The notes beneath the pieces were generated by a model. It saw nothing but the letters and a program-made list of their open reading frames with translations, searched no databases and was not told the DNA's origin. A stretch of DNA of 64,000 bases. Origin: Actimicrobium antarcticum. Lineage in GTDB: Bacteria > Pseudomonadota > Gammaproteobacteria > Burkholderiales > Burkholderiaceae_D. The stretch spans positions 558,001-622,000 of the forward strand of contig NZ_BAAAZE010000008.1 in assembly GCF_039536745.1 (NCBI RefSeq). The letters run 5' to 3'. The position numbers were made by a program, and so were the translations under genes. This document shows positions 7,918-15,800 of the stretch, one piece after another. Numbering within the stretch: the first letter of the stretch is position 1; each line of letters starts with the position of its first letter.

Positions 7918-9900
7918 TTACCTCGGCACCGGATCGACGGCCAGCGAAAACGCCGGACGGATCACCGTCTCGTCGGGCAGGTTGCGATGGAAATCGTCCG
8001 GGTAGTAACCCAGGTGGCGCACGCCGGCCAACCGTAGTTGACGCATTTGTGCCGCCATATCCCTGGCAGGAATCGGCAGTCCGGTGCGCCAGTCGCGACT
8101 CTGCAGTTCGAACACAGTCTTGCGCAGCGCATCGGGCTGGCGTGTCGTCATCTGCAACAACCGCTTGAGCCAGTCCACCGGGTCCTTCGCCTGTTCCATC
8201 TGCGGCATGGCCATCAAGGCTACATGGTCATAAATCGCAAGAAAGCTCGGCAGCGATTGCGCGTACCACTCTTCTGCGCGGGGCGACAGCACCGGTTCTG
8301 CAAACAGGTTGCGGGCCGTCATCAGGCCTGGTTGATAGCGCCGCAGACCATCAGCCAGTTCGAGCGTGAAGGCATTCAGGTAGGCGGTCTTGTGTTCGGT
8401 CCAGCGTTGTCGCAATAGCGGATTGGCGCGGATGGCACTTACCGTGTGTGGCAATTGCCACTCGTTGCTGTACACCTCCAGCGCGGCCGGACTGCTGTCT
8501 TCGTAGTCGGACAGGGTCGCATCATCGTGGAACAACACGCCGGCGAATGTCGCGCTCATCCCCAGGTCTTCGTAGATGTCGATGATGGTGGCGCGCGCCA
8601 GTGCGTCAAAGGGTGACAGGCGCAGCGTGCGGCCATGAGTTGCCGCAGTCGGTGCTGCCGGATCAACCCGGACCAGATGCGTTGCGGCGGCATGCCCTTG
8701 CGGGAGACGGAAGGCCAGCACCGGCATCCATGCATAGACCTTGACACCGGCGCGGGTGCGCAATTGCCAGGCCACGCGTGAAAACAGATCGGCACGCATC
8801 GGCAAATGACGATTCGGAAAGTACAGTGCATCGGCCACGCCATCGCCATCGGGGTCCGCAAATGCCTGCAGATACACGGTGCCCGGATGCAGGCGCCTGA
8901 TGCGTTCGATCAGCGTCGACAGATTGCGCTCCTGAACGACGGGGTCGGTATCGTAGACATAATCCAGATCGACCTGGACTACCCGCTGGGTTGTGTCCGC
9001 TATCGTGCTGTCCTGTGCTGGTTCATGCAACATGTCATGCAGTTCTGCAACGCTGGTCGTGAAGCTCACGAGCGATCGGCGCAGGCTGTTCAGCGGCTGC
9101 TGCGGCAGATTCGGTCCGGGTTCGAGAGTGAACGCCATGGGCATCCCGGCCGCGACGGACTGATCGGTGGCAGGTTGGCTATACGCGCCGTACGGCCACA
9201 CCATTGCCCGCGGTCGCTGTCCGGTTTCCTGTGCGATCAGGTCGGCGTTGCGGATCAGGTCCGCGCGGATGCGGTCCGCATGATTGGTGCCGGATTCCCG
9301 GATTTGCCGGTCACTATTGAATAGCAGGGTGGTCGCCGACGGCAGCAGATTGCCTTGCGGATTGGCCGGTATGCCGCGGTGCAGGTCCCAGGAGTGCGAG
9401 GCGATCTCGACCAGTCCTGACTGCTGCATTTCACGCACTTGTTTCCAGGTGACGAATTGCGCGGCGTCCTTGTTGGCCGACGGCGGTGACTCGATCCAGC
9501 TACCGACCACGGCGATCATTGCCGGAAAATTGAATTGCTGCAGTAGTGGAAATACTTTGGTGTAGGTGCTTGCGTAGCCGTCGTCAAAGCTCAGCAAAAC
9601 GGCTTTCGTAGGCAGCGTCGCGCGTCCTGCTCTGGCATCGACAATGTGTTGCAGGCTGACCGGGTGGTAACCATTTTTTTGCAGCCAGGAAAAGTGTCGA
9701 ACCAGTTCACGTGTATCGAGTGCAGTCGATTCCGGTGACGTGGCGAGGCTGGCGTGCAAGTCGTCACGGATGTCGTGATAGCACAGCACGCGAAAGCTTT
9801 GCGACGGGTCTTCGACCGGCGGCGCAGCTTGGGCCAGTGACTGCAACAGACATAGCGCGGGCAGGATGAGGCGCCTGCACAGTATGGATAGTGGAGTCAT
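7918..9900 (-). CDS. pgaB: PNAG de-N-acetylase PgaB
   Basis: Periplasmic enzyme that partially de-N-acetylates PNAG, needed for export through PgaA. Of its 660 residues, about 35-290 form a polysaccharide deacetylase domain (LSFDDGYAS with the catalytic/metal Asp pair, EIASHSWDLH with the metal His). About 310-650 form the C-terminal glycoside-hydrolase-like domain (VQVDLDYVYD, VKVYAWMPVLAF). The N-terminus is a signal peptide ending LAQA; it lacks the lipobox of E. coli PgaB, so it may be periplasmic rather than lipid-anchored. Start ATG overlaps the pgaA stop by 4 nt. Confidence 0.95.
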   Translation of the reverse strand: MTPLSILCRRLILPALCLLQSLAQAAPPVEDPSQSFRVLCYHDIRDDLHASLATSPESTALDTRELVRHFSWLQKNGYHPVSLQHIVDARAGRATLPTKAVLLSFDDGYASTYTKVFPLLQQFNFPAMIAVVGSWIESPPSANKDAAQFVTWKQVREMQQSGLVEIASHSWDLHRGIPANPQGNLLPSATTLLFNSDRQIRESGTNHADRIRADLIRNADLIAQETGQRPRAMVWPYGAYSQPATDQSVAAGMPMAFTLEPGPNLPQQPLNSLRRSLVSFTTSVAELHDMLHEPAQDSTIADTTQRVVQVDLDYVYDTDPVVQERNLSTLIERIRRLHPGTVYLQAFADPDGDGVADALYFPNRHLPMRADLFSRVAWQLRTRAGVKVYAWMPVLAFRLPQGHAAATHLVRVDPAAPTAATHGRTLRLSPFDALARATIIDIYEDLGMSATFAGVLFHDDATLSDYEDSSPAALEVYSNEWQLPHTVSAIRANPLLRQRWTEHKTAYLNAFTLELADGLRRYQPGLMTARNLFAEPVLSPRAEEWYAQSLPSFLAIYDHVALMAMPQMEQAKDPVDWLKRLLQMTTRQPDALRKTVFELQSRDWRTGLPIPARDMAAQMRQLRLAGVRHLGYYPDDFHRNLPDETVIRPAFSLAVDPVPR

Positions 9901-11972
9901 TGCATGATCCAGTTCAGATTGACATAACCGTAGCTGCGCTGTTCGCGTGCGCCGTCGTAGGGATGGAAGCCGTGACCCGCGCCGTAACTGAACGAGAGCG
10001 CATCATCGACTTGCCATTCGTGTTCGTAGCGGGCATCCGCCATTGCCGCACCGGCAAAGCCGGACTGGCTGTAACGACCGGCTACAACGCCAACGCGTTG
10101 CCGGAATGCCCGTTCATAGCGGCGCCAGCTGAGCCATTCGGCCTTTGCTGCGAGTGCCACTTCCTGATCCCGGACCGGATTGAAATACGGCGTCGGCAAT
10201 GCGCGATTTCGGCTGGTCGCGAGGCTGAGTGTGGTGTCAAATTTGAAGACAGGCCCGCTGATCCAGCGTTGGCTCCACCAGAGCCGTGAGCCGACCCGCA
10301 GATTGCCATCGGAAAAATCAGTGCCGCTCAGCTCGATGCCCGCTTTGCGCGCTTCGTTGGCGCTCCAGGTGACGCCGGCGCGCAGTTGGCGTGCGGTGGT
10401 TCCAGCCTGATAAGCGGCCGCGGCCAGCGTGTTGAGATTGCTGTCGAAGGCAGCATTGACTTGCCAGCTATCCGAGATGGCGGATGCCAGTCCGAGCACG
10501 ATGCCGGTGGCACTTGCCTTGCCATCCGCATGGTTCAGTTCGGTGTCGAGTGTCAGGCCGGATGACCGATAGGCCAGACCGGATCCAACCCGGTTACGAG
10601 CCACGGTCTGTGTGTCCTGGCCTGCGGCGGTCGCGCTCCGCAAGCTGCCTTGGGAGCGTGAAACATGCATCATGAACCGGATGTCATCCTCCGGGAACAG
10701 TGACAGTGGTGCAGACGTCCAGCTGGTATCGAGTACCGATTCCGCGCCGGCAGCATTGGCGCCGTGGCCGATGGTCAGTTCGCTGCGCAGTACCGGCGCT
10801 GCACGTAGCGCCAGCTGGCGCTCCAGATGACGTACGGCGCGGTGGTCGGGTTCGCTTTCCTGCAAGGCTGCCAGCATGGTTTTGGCGGAGCGATAGTCGG
10901 ACAGCGCGAGTTGTACCTCGGCCAGCCCGGCTGCCGCCTCAATCGATGCTGGATGATCGACCTGGACCAGGCGAAACTCTTCCCGTGCGAGACGACGGTG
11001 GTCGCGGGCGTTCTGCAGGCTGGCCCATGCAAGCCGGACATCGGTATTGAAGGGCGCCAGCGCGCGTAGCGACATCAGCCGTTGTTCGGCCTCGTCAAGC
11101 CGGTCGGCATACATCCGTAGCAGTGCGGCCTGAATCGCTGCCGTGATGTACTCGGGATTGGGACGTTCGATGCCGGGCAGTCCCCGGTTGGATAGCGCCG
11201 GCGTATTCGCCACGATGCGGTCGATGAGCGCGATGGCCAGATCCGGTTGCTCGGTTTCGAGGTAGGCATAGGCCAGTGTCAGCTCGGTGTCCGGCATGCG
11301 GCTCTGCGGGCCGGCTTCGCGCAACGATTCCAGCAACAGGTCGCGCGCCCGTTCGGGTTGCTTTTGGGTCAGCCATGCTTCGGCGGCCGCAATCCGGACA
11401 TACAGTGGCAGCGGCACCTGGTCGTCCTTCATGCGGTTGAACAGAACGAGCGCGTCGCGGTTGCGTTCGCGCTCGCGCAATGCCAACAGATGGTCGAACC
11501 GGGTGGGATTGCCCTCGCCGAATTCGGCGGCGATTGCGCGTTGTTCGTCGATGGCGAGATCGATGGTCGCGAATCGCTGTGCGCCGCTCTGGTTATCGCG
11601 CTGCACCTTGCCAAATCCAAGGGTTAAAGCCGCTGCCTTGTGGGCGAACTGATACCGTTCATCGTTACTGAAAAGGTGTTTTTTTTCATCAGCCAGTTGC
11701 CGCGCCAGATGGTGCGCTCCTGCCTGCGAGAGTGCGTTGACGCGGTGTCGAAATGCATCCTCCGCCCCGGGGTTCAGGGCCGACAGGCGCCGCCACAGAT
11801 CGGCTGCAGCGAGCCATTCACCCTGCTGTTCGTGGTTGACTGCGCGCGTTCGCAGCGTCTGCGCCACAGGAGTATCCGTGGGTGCCGCATGGGCGATGTT
11901 GCAAAGAGTATGGCCAATTATCGTGGCAGCAATGCCGACGAGGAAGGCCTTGCGGGTGATCAAGTTATGCAT
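9897..11972 (-). CDS. pgaA: PNAG outer-membrane export porin PgaA
   Basis: Exports partly de-N-acetylated PNAG across the outer membrane. The 691-residue protein has a signal peptide (about residues 1-29, ending AHA), a long alpha-helical TPR-type region (about 40-380, with recurring A-A-W-L and LLLES-REAG helices) that recruits PgaB, and a C-terminal beta-barrel from about residue 395 with alternating aromatic strands ending YGYVNLNWIMQ. It is shorter than E. coli PgaA (about 807), mostly in the TPR part. It is first in the pgaABCD operon. Confidence 0.92.
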   Translation of the reverse strand: MHNLITRKAFLVGIAATIIGHTLCNIAHAAPTDTPVAQTLRTRAVNHEQQGEWLAAADLWRRLSALNPGAEDAFRHRVNALSQAGAHHLARQLADEKKHLFSNDERYQFAHKAAALTLGFGKVQRDNQSGAQRFATIDLAIDEQRAIAAEFGEGNPTRFDHLLALRERERNRDALVLFNRMKDDQVPLPLYVRIAAAEAWLTQKQPERARDLLLESLREAGPQSRMPDTELTLAYAYLETEQPDLAIALIDRIVANTPALSNRGLPGIERPNPEYITAAIQAALLRMYADRLDEAEQRLMSLRALAPFNTDVRLAWASLQNARDHRRLAREEFRLVQVDHPASIEAAAGLAEVQLALSDYRSAKTMLAALQESEPDHRAVRHLERQLALRAAPVLRSELTIGHGANAAGAESVLDTSWTSAPLSLFPEDDIRFMMHVSRSQGSLRSATAAGQDTQTVARNRVGSGLAYRSSGLTLDTELNHADGKASATGIVLGLASAISDSWQVNAAFDSNLNTLAAAAYQAGTTARQLRAGVTWSANEARKAGIELSGTDFSDGNLRVGSRLWWSQRWISGPVFKFDTTLSLATSRNRALPTPYFNPVRDQEVALAAKAEWLSWRRYERAFRQRVGVVAGRYSQSGFAGAAMADARYEHEWQVDDALSFSYGAGHGFHPYDGAREQRSYGYVNLNWIMQ

Positions 11973-12085
11973 GGAATACGGAGTGACTGGCGTAGTTCGG
12001 CCGTCGGTAAATCACGCAATGCTGATGATGCGATGCGCTGATTTATCTGTCGAACGTCGGTTGCCCGGGTTTGAAAGCGCGTACG

Positions 12086-12115
12086 TTAGCACGCGAAAAA
12101 TACTACTTGTATCAA
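12086..12115 (-). promoter_or_regulatory. Candidate sigma-70 promoter for pgaABCD
   Basis: On the minus strand, TTGATA (12115-12110) is followed after 18 bp by TGCTAA (12091-12086), about 113 bp upstream of the pgaA start. It is the best pair I can see in the 231-bp gap upstream of pgaA. A short hairpin, CGCGT...ACGCG (12079-12095), overlaps its downstream side. Confidence 0.35.
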
Positions 12116-12203
12116 TGTTGGTTTGCGTTGTGGTTACGATTCATGGGGCATCGAGTCGCTGCACAAGCGGTGTTTGAGGCGCCGAAATTACGCCCTGGAG
12201 AAA

Positions 12204-12890
12204 TCACCGGAACACGATTCCTGCCGGATTGCGTCGCAAGAAGTCTTCTTTGGATAAGGTCTGTGTCGATTTCGAGAGGGGTAACGGGTCCCCGACAGGC
12301 ACGGTGACATAGGGCGATATGCTGCCGGTGACCGAATCTTCCGTGCTGTTTTTGTTTTCGATTTTCGGCAGGCCGTCGAAATCCATCAGATTATTGCGTT
12401 CGGTCGCGCTGGAACGACGGGTTTCATTGCGGCGACGCGGCGGCTGGGTAACTAACCTGCGCACATTCACGGCAAGCGTTTTCGACTTTGGCGGAGCGTG
12501 ATTGGTCGACTCGTCATCACCGGCGTGCAGGATGAAAAAGCGCAACTGGTTTTGTTGCGACAGCGAACGTGTCTGTAATGGGGCCGATGCGGCCAGCCGC
12601 AGCATGGGCATGTCGGGCAGGCTGCCATCACGCTCGGTGCGCAATGCTGCAGTCGCCAGCGGGCGGCGTTCGTCTGTTGCCATGCGCTGACTCATTCGTG
12701 CATACAGGTAAGATTTCATTGGTGAGCCATCGCTCATCCGCAATCCCGGCTGCTGTTCTCTTGGTGTAGCAACAGGTGCGATGCGGGACAACGGGTCATT
12801 GCGTGTGGCAGCCTGGGCGGCGTCTGCCAGCAGACTATTCGATACCGGAATCGGCGACGTCAGGATAGAGCGAAGAGCAGGAATTCTCAT
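12204..12890 (-). CDS. Hypothetical protein upstream of pgaA
   Basis: I do not recognise this reading frame. It would encode a 228-residue, Arg/Ser/Pro-rich, probably largely disordered protein with no clear signal peptide or membrane segment and a C-terminus reading KEDFLRRNPAGIVFR. The frame is open to 13088, but that longer version crosses two strong hairpins, so I chose the ATG at 12890. No good ribosome binding site precedes any start. It has the same orientation as pgaABCD and ends 231 bp before pgaA. It could be a real lineage-specific gene or non-coding. Confidence 0.4.
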   Translation of the reverse strand: MRIPALRSILTSPIPVSNSLLADAAQAATRNDPLSRIAPVATPREQQPGLRMSDGSPMKSYLYARMSQRMATDERRPLATAALRTERDGSLPDMPMLRLAASAPLQTRSLSQQNQLRFFILHAGDDESTNHAPPKSKTLAVNVRRLVTQPPRRRNETRRSSATERNNLMDFDGLPKIENKNSTEDSVTGSISPYVTVPVGDPLPLSKSTQTLSKEDFLRRNPAGIVFR

Positions 12891-13034
12891 GGCAGTATTC
12901 ACAGATGGAAGGGGATTTTCGCGGGCTGCGAAAACCGTAACTGTCGTTGAGTGGCGCCGACGCGTTACGGGTTCCATTGAACACATGCCAACAAATACGA
13001 AAAACGGACAGATAAAAGCACCTGAAAACGAATC

Positions 13035-13068
13035 AGCCCGCACCGGCAATGAAATGCGGGTGCGGGCT
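13035..13068. terminator. First of two tandem hairpins downstream of the 13.1-kb small gene
   Basis: AGCCCGCACC (13035-13044) pairs perfectly with GGTGCGGGCT (13059-13068), 14-nt loop. No long T-run follows directly on either strand (the minus side continues GATTCGTTTTC), so it is a strong hairpin that may act as a terminator or an RNA-stabilising end. Confidence 0.45.
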
Positions 13069-13080
13069 GCTTGAGTACTA

Positions 13081-13108
13081 AGTCCCATCGCATTTGTGCG
13101 ATGGGACT
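13081..13108 (-). terminator. Second tandem hairpin, nearest the end of the 13.1-kb small gene
   Basis: AGTCCCATCGCA (13081-13092) and TGCGATGGGACT (13097-13108) form a perfect 12-bp stem with a TTTG loop, 9 bp beyond the stop of the minus-strand gene at 13118. There is no strict T-run, only TTAGTACT. Confidence 0.5.
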
Positions 13109-13117
13109 GCCTGAAAA

Positions 13118-13591
13118 TTACTTCGCTGCTTCGGCTGCGGCTGGCATTGCTGCCTTGGCTGGCTTTTTAGCGCGGGCTTTTTTCACGACTGGAGCTGGCT
13201 GCTTGCCGATATTGCCGTCGGTGAGTTCGCCGGCCTTGTTGGCAGCTTTGGCTTCTGCTTTGACTTCAGCGCGGGTTTTTTTATCTTCGGCAGCGACTGG
13301 CATGGCCTTGGCTGGTGCTGCAATTTCGCTGCTTTTCATGTCGCCCGATTTAACCGCTGCTTTGGCCTCGGCCTTGACGTCTGCGCGTGCTTTGGTGCTG
13401 GTGGTTGACGCCGCTGGTGCTGTGACGCCAACATTGCCACCTTTGTTCAGCTCACCAGCCATGTTGGCTGCTTTTGCTTCGGTTTTCACTTCGGTGCGGG
13501 TCTTTGCTGCATCAGCCGGCGCTGCGGTCTGCGCAAATGCCGAGAGGGTGATGCCTTGTACGAGGGCTAACAACAAAAGTGCTTTTTTCAT
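13118..13591 (-). CDS. Small secreted Ala/Lys-rich repeat protein (DUF4148-like unit)
   Basis: Function unknown. The 157-residue protein has a clear signal peptide (MKKALLLLALVQGITLSAFAQ, cleavage after AFA) and then three copies of a ~20-residue unit of the form K-T/A-R-x-x-V-K-x-E-A-K-A-A, starting near residues 30, 68 and 106. The C-terminus is rich in Ala, Lys and Pro. The unit resembles the 'TRAQVRAEL' helix of the DUF4148 family of Burkholderiales, but the triplication is unusual. ATG at 13591 is preceded by GGAG at good spacing. A related gene lies at 14846-15142. Confidence 0.75.
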   Translation of the reverse strand: MKKALLLLALVQGITLSAFAQTAAPADAAKTRTEVKTEAKAANMAGELNKGGNVGVTAPAASTTSTKARADVKAEAKAAVKSGDMKSSEIAAPAKAMPVAAEDKKTRAEVKAEAKAANKAGELTDGNIGKQPAPVVKKARAKKPAKAAMPAAAEAAK

Positions 13592-13732
13592 CTTGATTCT
13601 CCGTGTGGGAAATAAAAAACATTCAAAACATGCAATAGACGCTACTGTGTAATCGCCCAGTTACCCTGCTGGTGACCAGGCATCAGCGAGAGTGGACATA
13701 TACCAGACCTGTTACACCATAAGCCGGTTCGC

Positions 13733-13758
13733 ACGCGACCTGAGTCGCGTTTATTTTT
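13733..13758 (+). terminator. Orphan plus-strand intrinsic terminator
   Basis: ACGCGAC (13733-13739), loop CTGA, GTCGCGT (13744-13750), then TTATTTTT. This is a typical rho-independent shape on the plus strand, yet all recognised genes to the left as far as pdxJ are on the minus strand. It may end a small RNA. Confidence 0.5.
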
Positions 13759-13972
13759 CCGGCTCTGGCTGGTTCACTCAAAACGCTTATGTTCTTGCGT
13801 CGTTGACACCATTTACCTCAAGAATGAAGAAAATTAATATCGCGCTTATTAATAGGAATAAAGCCACTTGAAGTCAAGCGGCGACCTAACAGAGCAGCGC
13901 GCATTAGAGCAGAGGCGGGATGTTCTGGTATCTGCTCCTGCATGAATCTCCCGTAAATTCCCGGCCAGAGGA

Positions 13973-13978
13973 TACAAT
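13973..13978 (+). promoter_or_regulatory. -10 element of rnpB
   Basis: TACAAT at 13973-13978 lies 7 bp before the expected first base of RNase P RNA near 13985, the correct distance for a -10 box. No good -35 hexamer is visible 16-18 bp upstream. Confidence 0.55.
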
Positions 13979-13984
13979 GCGCAC

Positions 13985-14317
13985 CGAAGCAAGCCAGACA
14001 GTCGCTGGCCGGTGCTGCGATTTCGGTTGCGGCAGTGGCGGGAGGAAGGTCCGGACTCCATAGAGCAGGATGACGGTTAATGGCCGTCCGCCGTGAGGCG
14101 AGGAATAGGGCCACAGAGACGAGCGTATTTAGTTACGGTGAAACGCGGTAACCTCCATCCGGAGCAATTTCAAATAGGCACGCGTTGATGTGACTCGCGG
14201 AGCGTGCGGGTAGAAAGCTTGAGCCGTGGAGTAATTCACGGCCTAGAGGAATGGCTGTCATAACAAACGGGCTTGCCCGGGAGTCGTAACAGAATCCGGC
14301 CTATCGGCTTGCTTCAC
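13985..14317 (+). ncRNA. rnpB: RNase P RNA (bacterial type A)
   Basis: Catalytic RNA that removes 5' leaders from tRNA precursors. The two ends pair as helix P1: GAAGCAAGCC (13986-13995) with GGCTTGCTTC (14306-14315). Conserved core stretches are present: GGGAGGAAGGTCCGGACTCC (14039-14058), AGAGACGAG and GGTGAAACGCGG near 14113-14150, AGAGGAATGGCTG near 14245, and CAGAATCCGGCCTATCGG close to the 3' end. Ends are set by P1 and may be off by a few bases. rnpB upstream of mraZ is usual for Burkholderiales. Confidence 0.97.
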
Positions 14318-14616
14318 TTATATTCAGTTTTCAGAGACCGATTCGGCGCTAAGTCAAATGCGGTGGTGCGGGGAATAATCCGTGACCAACGCGCTCCTGA
14401 TCAGCAGACAGTTGCCCGGCCTGATTGGGCTGCGCGCAAACAGAAAAACGGCATTTGCATGAATGCCGCCATGTCAGAATTGACAACCCGACCGGCAGTG
14501 TTTCATGTTCGACCGGCAAAGTTGCCTGTGTACGCCACCGTACGCTCAATATGGGATAACCCGAGTATCTTCAGCGAGCGCTTAGCACTTCTCCGGAATA
14601 CCGAAAGGACACTCGA
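14318..14616. other. Gap between rnpB and the DUF3096 gene
   Basis: 299 bp without a convincing gene. CGGCATT (14449-14455) and AATGCCG (14462-14468) form a 7-bp stem; read on the minus strand it is followed by TTTTTC, so it could stop antisense transcription into rnpB. No rnpB terminator with a T-run is evident on the plus strand. Confidence 0.5.
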
Positions 14617-14769
14617 ATGAACATTAACCTCACCCTTGCGCCGCTGGTGTCACTGATTGCCGGCATCCTGATTCTTGTCATGCCGCGACTTTTGAATTTT
14701 ATTGTTGCGATCTATTTGATTCTGATTGGTTTGATTGGCTTGTTTGGAACAGGGAAATTTCTTCACTGA
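14617..14769 (+). CDS. Small membrane protein, DUF3096 family
   Basis: Function unknown. A 50-residue protein consisting of two hydrophobic segments, about residues 6-23 (TLAPLVSLIAGILILVMP) and 26-45 (LNFIVAIYLILIGLIGLFG), joined by a short MPRL turn. This size and pattern match DUF3096. AAAGGA (14604-14609) lies 7 nt before the ATG. A bidirectional terminator follows closely. Confidence 0.82.
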   Translation: MNINLTLAPLVSLIAGILILVMPRLLNFIVAIYLILIGLIGLFGTGKFLH

Positions 14770-14792
14770 ATTTAATTCATTCAGCTTCACGC

Positions 14793-14825
14793 AAAAAAAA
14801 CGCCACGAATAGTGGCGTTTTTTTT
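14793..14825. terminator. Bidirectional terminator between convergent small genes
   Basis: Eight A's and CGCCAC (14793-14806), loop GAATA, GTGGCG and eight T's (14812-14825). The A/T arms give a T-run in both directions, serving the plus-strand DUF3096 gene and the minus-strand gene at 14846-15142. Confidence 0.9.
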
Positions 14826-14845
14826 TGCGGCTATCCGGCGGCTTG

Positions 14846-15142
14846 TTAGCCCCCGATATCACTGCGGGAAAGCGATTTCTGGTTGTGTGCCGATTCGATG
14901 GCTTCTTTGCGGACAGCGAGTCGGGTACGGGTGCTGGTCGGTGCCACGGCAGGCACGAGTCCGATGTCACCACGTGCCAATGCAATTTCGGCACGGTCAC
15001 GGTTGACTTCAGCTACAACATCAGCGCGGGTTTTGGTCGATTTGAAGTTATCAAGTTCGGTGAAAGGCATCAGGTCACCGGCAAATACGGAACCAGCGGC
15101 GGCGAACACGGCAACTGCGGCGATCAATTTTTTGACATTCAT
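14846..15142 (-). CDS. Small secreted protein with two TRA-type repeats (DUF4148-like)
   Basis: Function unknown. The 98-residue protein has a signal peptide (MNVKKLIAAVAVFAAAGSVFA) and two degenerate helix units, KTRADVVAEVNRDRA and STRTRLAVRKEAIES, related to those in the larger protein at 13118-13591. The ATG at 15142 has GGAG about 8 nt upstream; an open extension to 15358 lacks a signal peptide and is not credible. It ends just before the bidirectional terminator at 14793-14825. Confidence 0.78.
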   Translation of the reverse strand: MNVKKLIAAVAVFAAAGSVFAGDLMPFTELDNFKSTKTRADVVAEVNRDRAEIALARGDIGLVPAVAPTSTRTRLAVRKEAIESAHNQKSLSRSDIGG

Positions 15143-15616
15143 GGTGTTTCTCCAAAAAAGTAAATAGGGGGTGACTCTCGTCTCGGCGCTCCTGTCTCTG
15201 CTGCTGACTGCTGGATCGCGCCCCGGTGAGTCGCACTCATGTTGCTGTGTGCTCATCGATGAAGCGTAGTCTAGCTGTTGCGTTATCCGCAAAAAAGTCG
15301 AATATTCGCAATTTACTATTCCTGTTTGAGCAACAATTCCTTTTCTTCTACAGGACATTCCTGAATTGTCCTGGGCGTGTTAACGCATGAAAGAGACAGC
15401 GTGTACCAGTCGTGCTGTTACTGCATCACCCGTGCCGCCTAATATCTTTCGCCGCTATCGGGCTCGAAAACACATGTGAATAGCTCAGGCGGTACTTTCA
15501 CTATCTCTCTTAAGTCTTTCATTCTGCAGGCTTAACTCTTTAAAGTGTCTATTAAGCAAATGCGCTAAGTCGTTGACTTCATTGATAAAAATGCCGTTTC
15601 TTGTCTCCTTTATTAC
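15143..15616. other. Intergenic region upstream of the mraZ promoter
   Basis: About 470 bp without a convincing gene. On the minus strand TTGCGA-17-GGATAA around 15283-15311 is a weak promoter candidate for the secreted-protein gene at 14846, overlapping the palindrome CGAATATTCG (15299-15308). A 71-codon minus-strand frame at 15485-15700 is present but overlaps the mraZ promoter and has no ribosome binding site. Confidence 0.5.
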
Positions 15617-15645
15617 TTGACCGAAAATACAGCTTCCACTAAAGT
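15617..15645 (+). promoter_or_regulatory. Candidate sigma-70 promoter of the dcw cluster (PmraZ)
   Basis: TTGACC (15617-15622), 17-bp spacer, TAAAGT (15640-15645). Expected transcription start near 15652, inside the MraZ box array. A second weaker pair, TTGCGA-17-TTTACA at 15712-15740, lies closer to mraZ. Confidence 0.6.
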
Positions 15646-15679
15646 GGGTGGCAGTGTGAAAAAGTGTACTTTTGTGGGA
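15645..15679 (+). promoter_or_regulatory. Candidate MraZ operator (10-bp phased boxes)
   Basis: Four boxes start exactly 10 bp apart: TGGGT (15645), TGTGA (15655), TGTAC (15665) and TGGGA (15675), each preceded by G. MraZ is known to autoregulate by binding TGGGN boxes separated by 5 nt. The outer boxes match; the inner two are degenerate. The array covers the start point of the TTGACC/TAAAGT promoter. Confidence 0.6.
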
Positions 15680-15800
15680 TGAATTCGGTGTTGATCTCAT
15701 ATACTTTTTTGTTGCGACGCCTTATTGAGCTGCATTTACAAGCGCAAAAAAGAGCCTGCCACGCAATCAGACTTCGATAAAAAGACAAGGGGAATACAGG

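Larger units (their letters stand above)
13592..13984. other. 393-bp intergenic region before rnpB
   Basis: No convincing gene. It contains the upstream region of the minus-strand secreted-protein gene, a plus-strand intrinsic terminator at 13733-13758 with no recognised gene before it, an AT-rich stretch around 13820-13865 and the rnpB promoter at its right end. Confidence 0.6.

Noticed and set aside
12891..13088. Longer start for the hypothetical gene at 12204
   Set aside because: It crosses two strong hairpins that probably end the neighbouring transcript, and lacks a ribosome binding site.
13200..13560. Possible CRISPR-like repeat pattern in the 13.1-kb small gene
   Set aside because: The repetition is a protein-level Ala/Lys repeat with unequal spacing; no fixed spacers or cas genes.
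14273..14620. 115-codon plus-strand frame starting inside rnpB
   Set aside because: It begins within the RNase P RNA and runs into the DUF3096 start; no ribosome binding site or recognisable protein.
15485..15700. 71-codon minus-strand frame upstream of mraZ
   Set aside because: It covers the mraZ promoter and MraZ box array and has no ribosome binding site; its composition follows the AT-rich promoter DNA.
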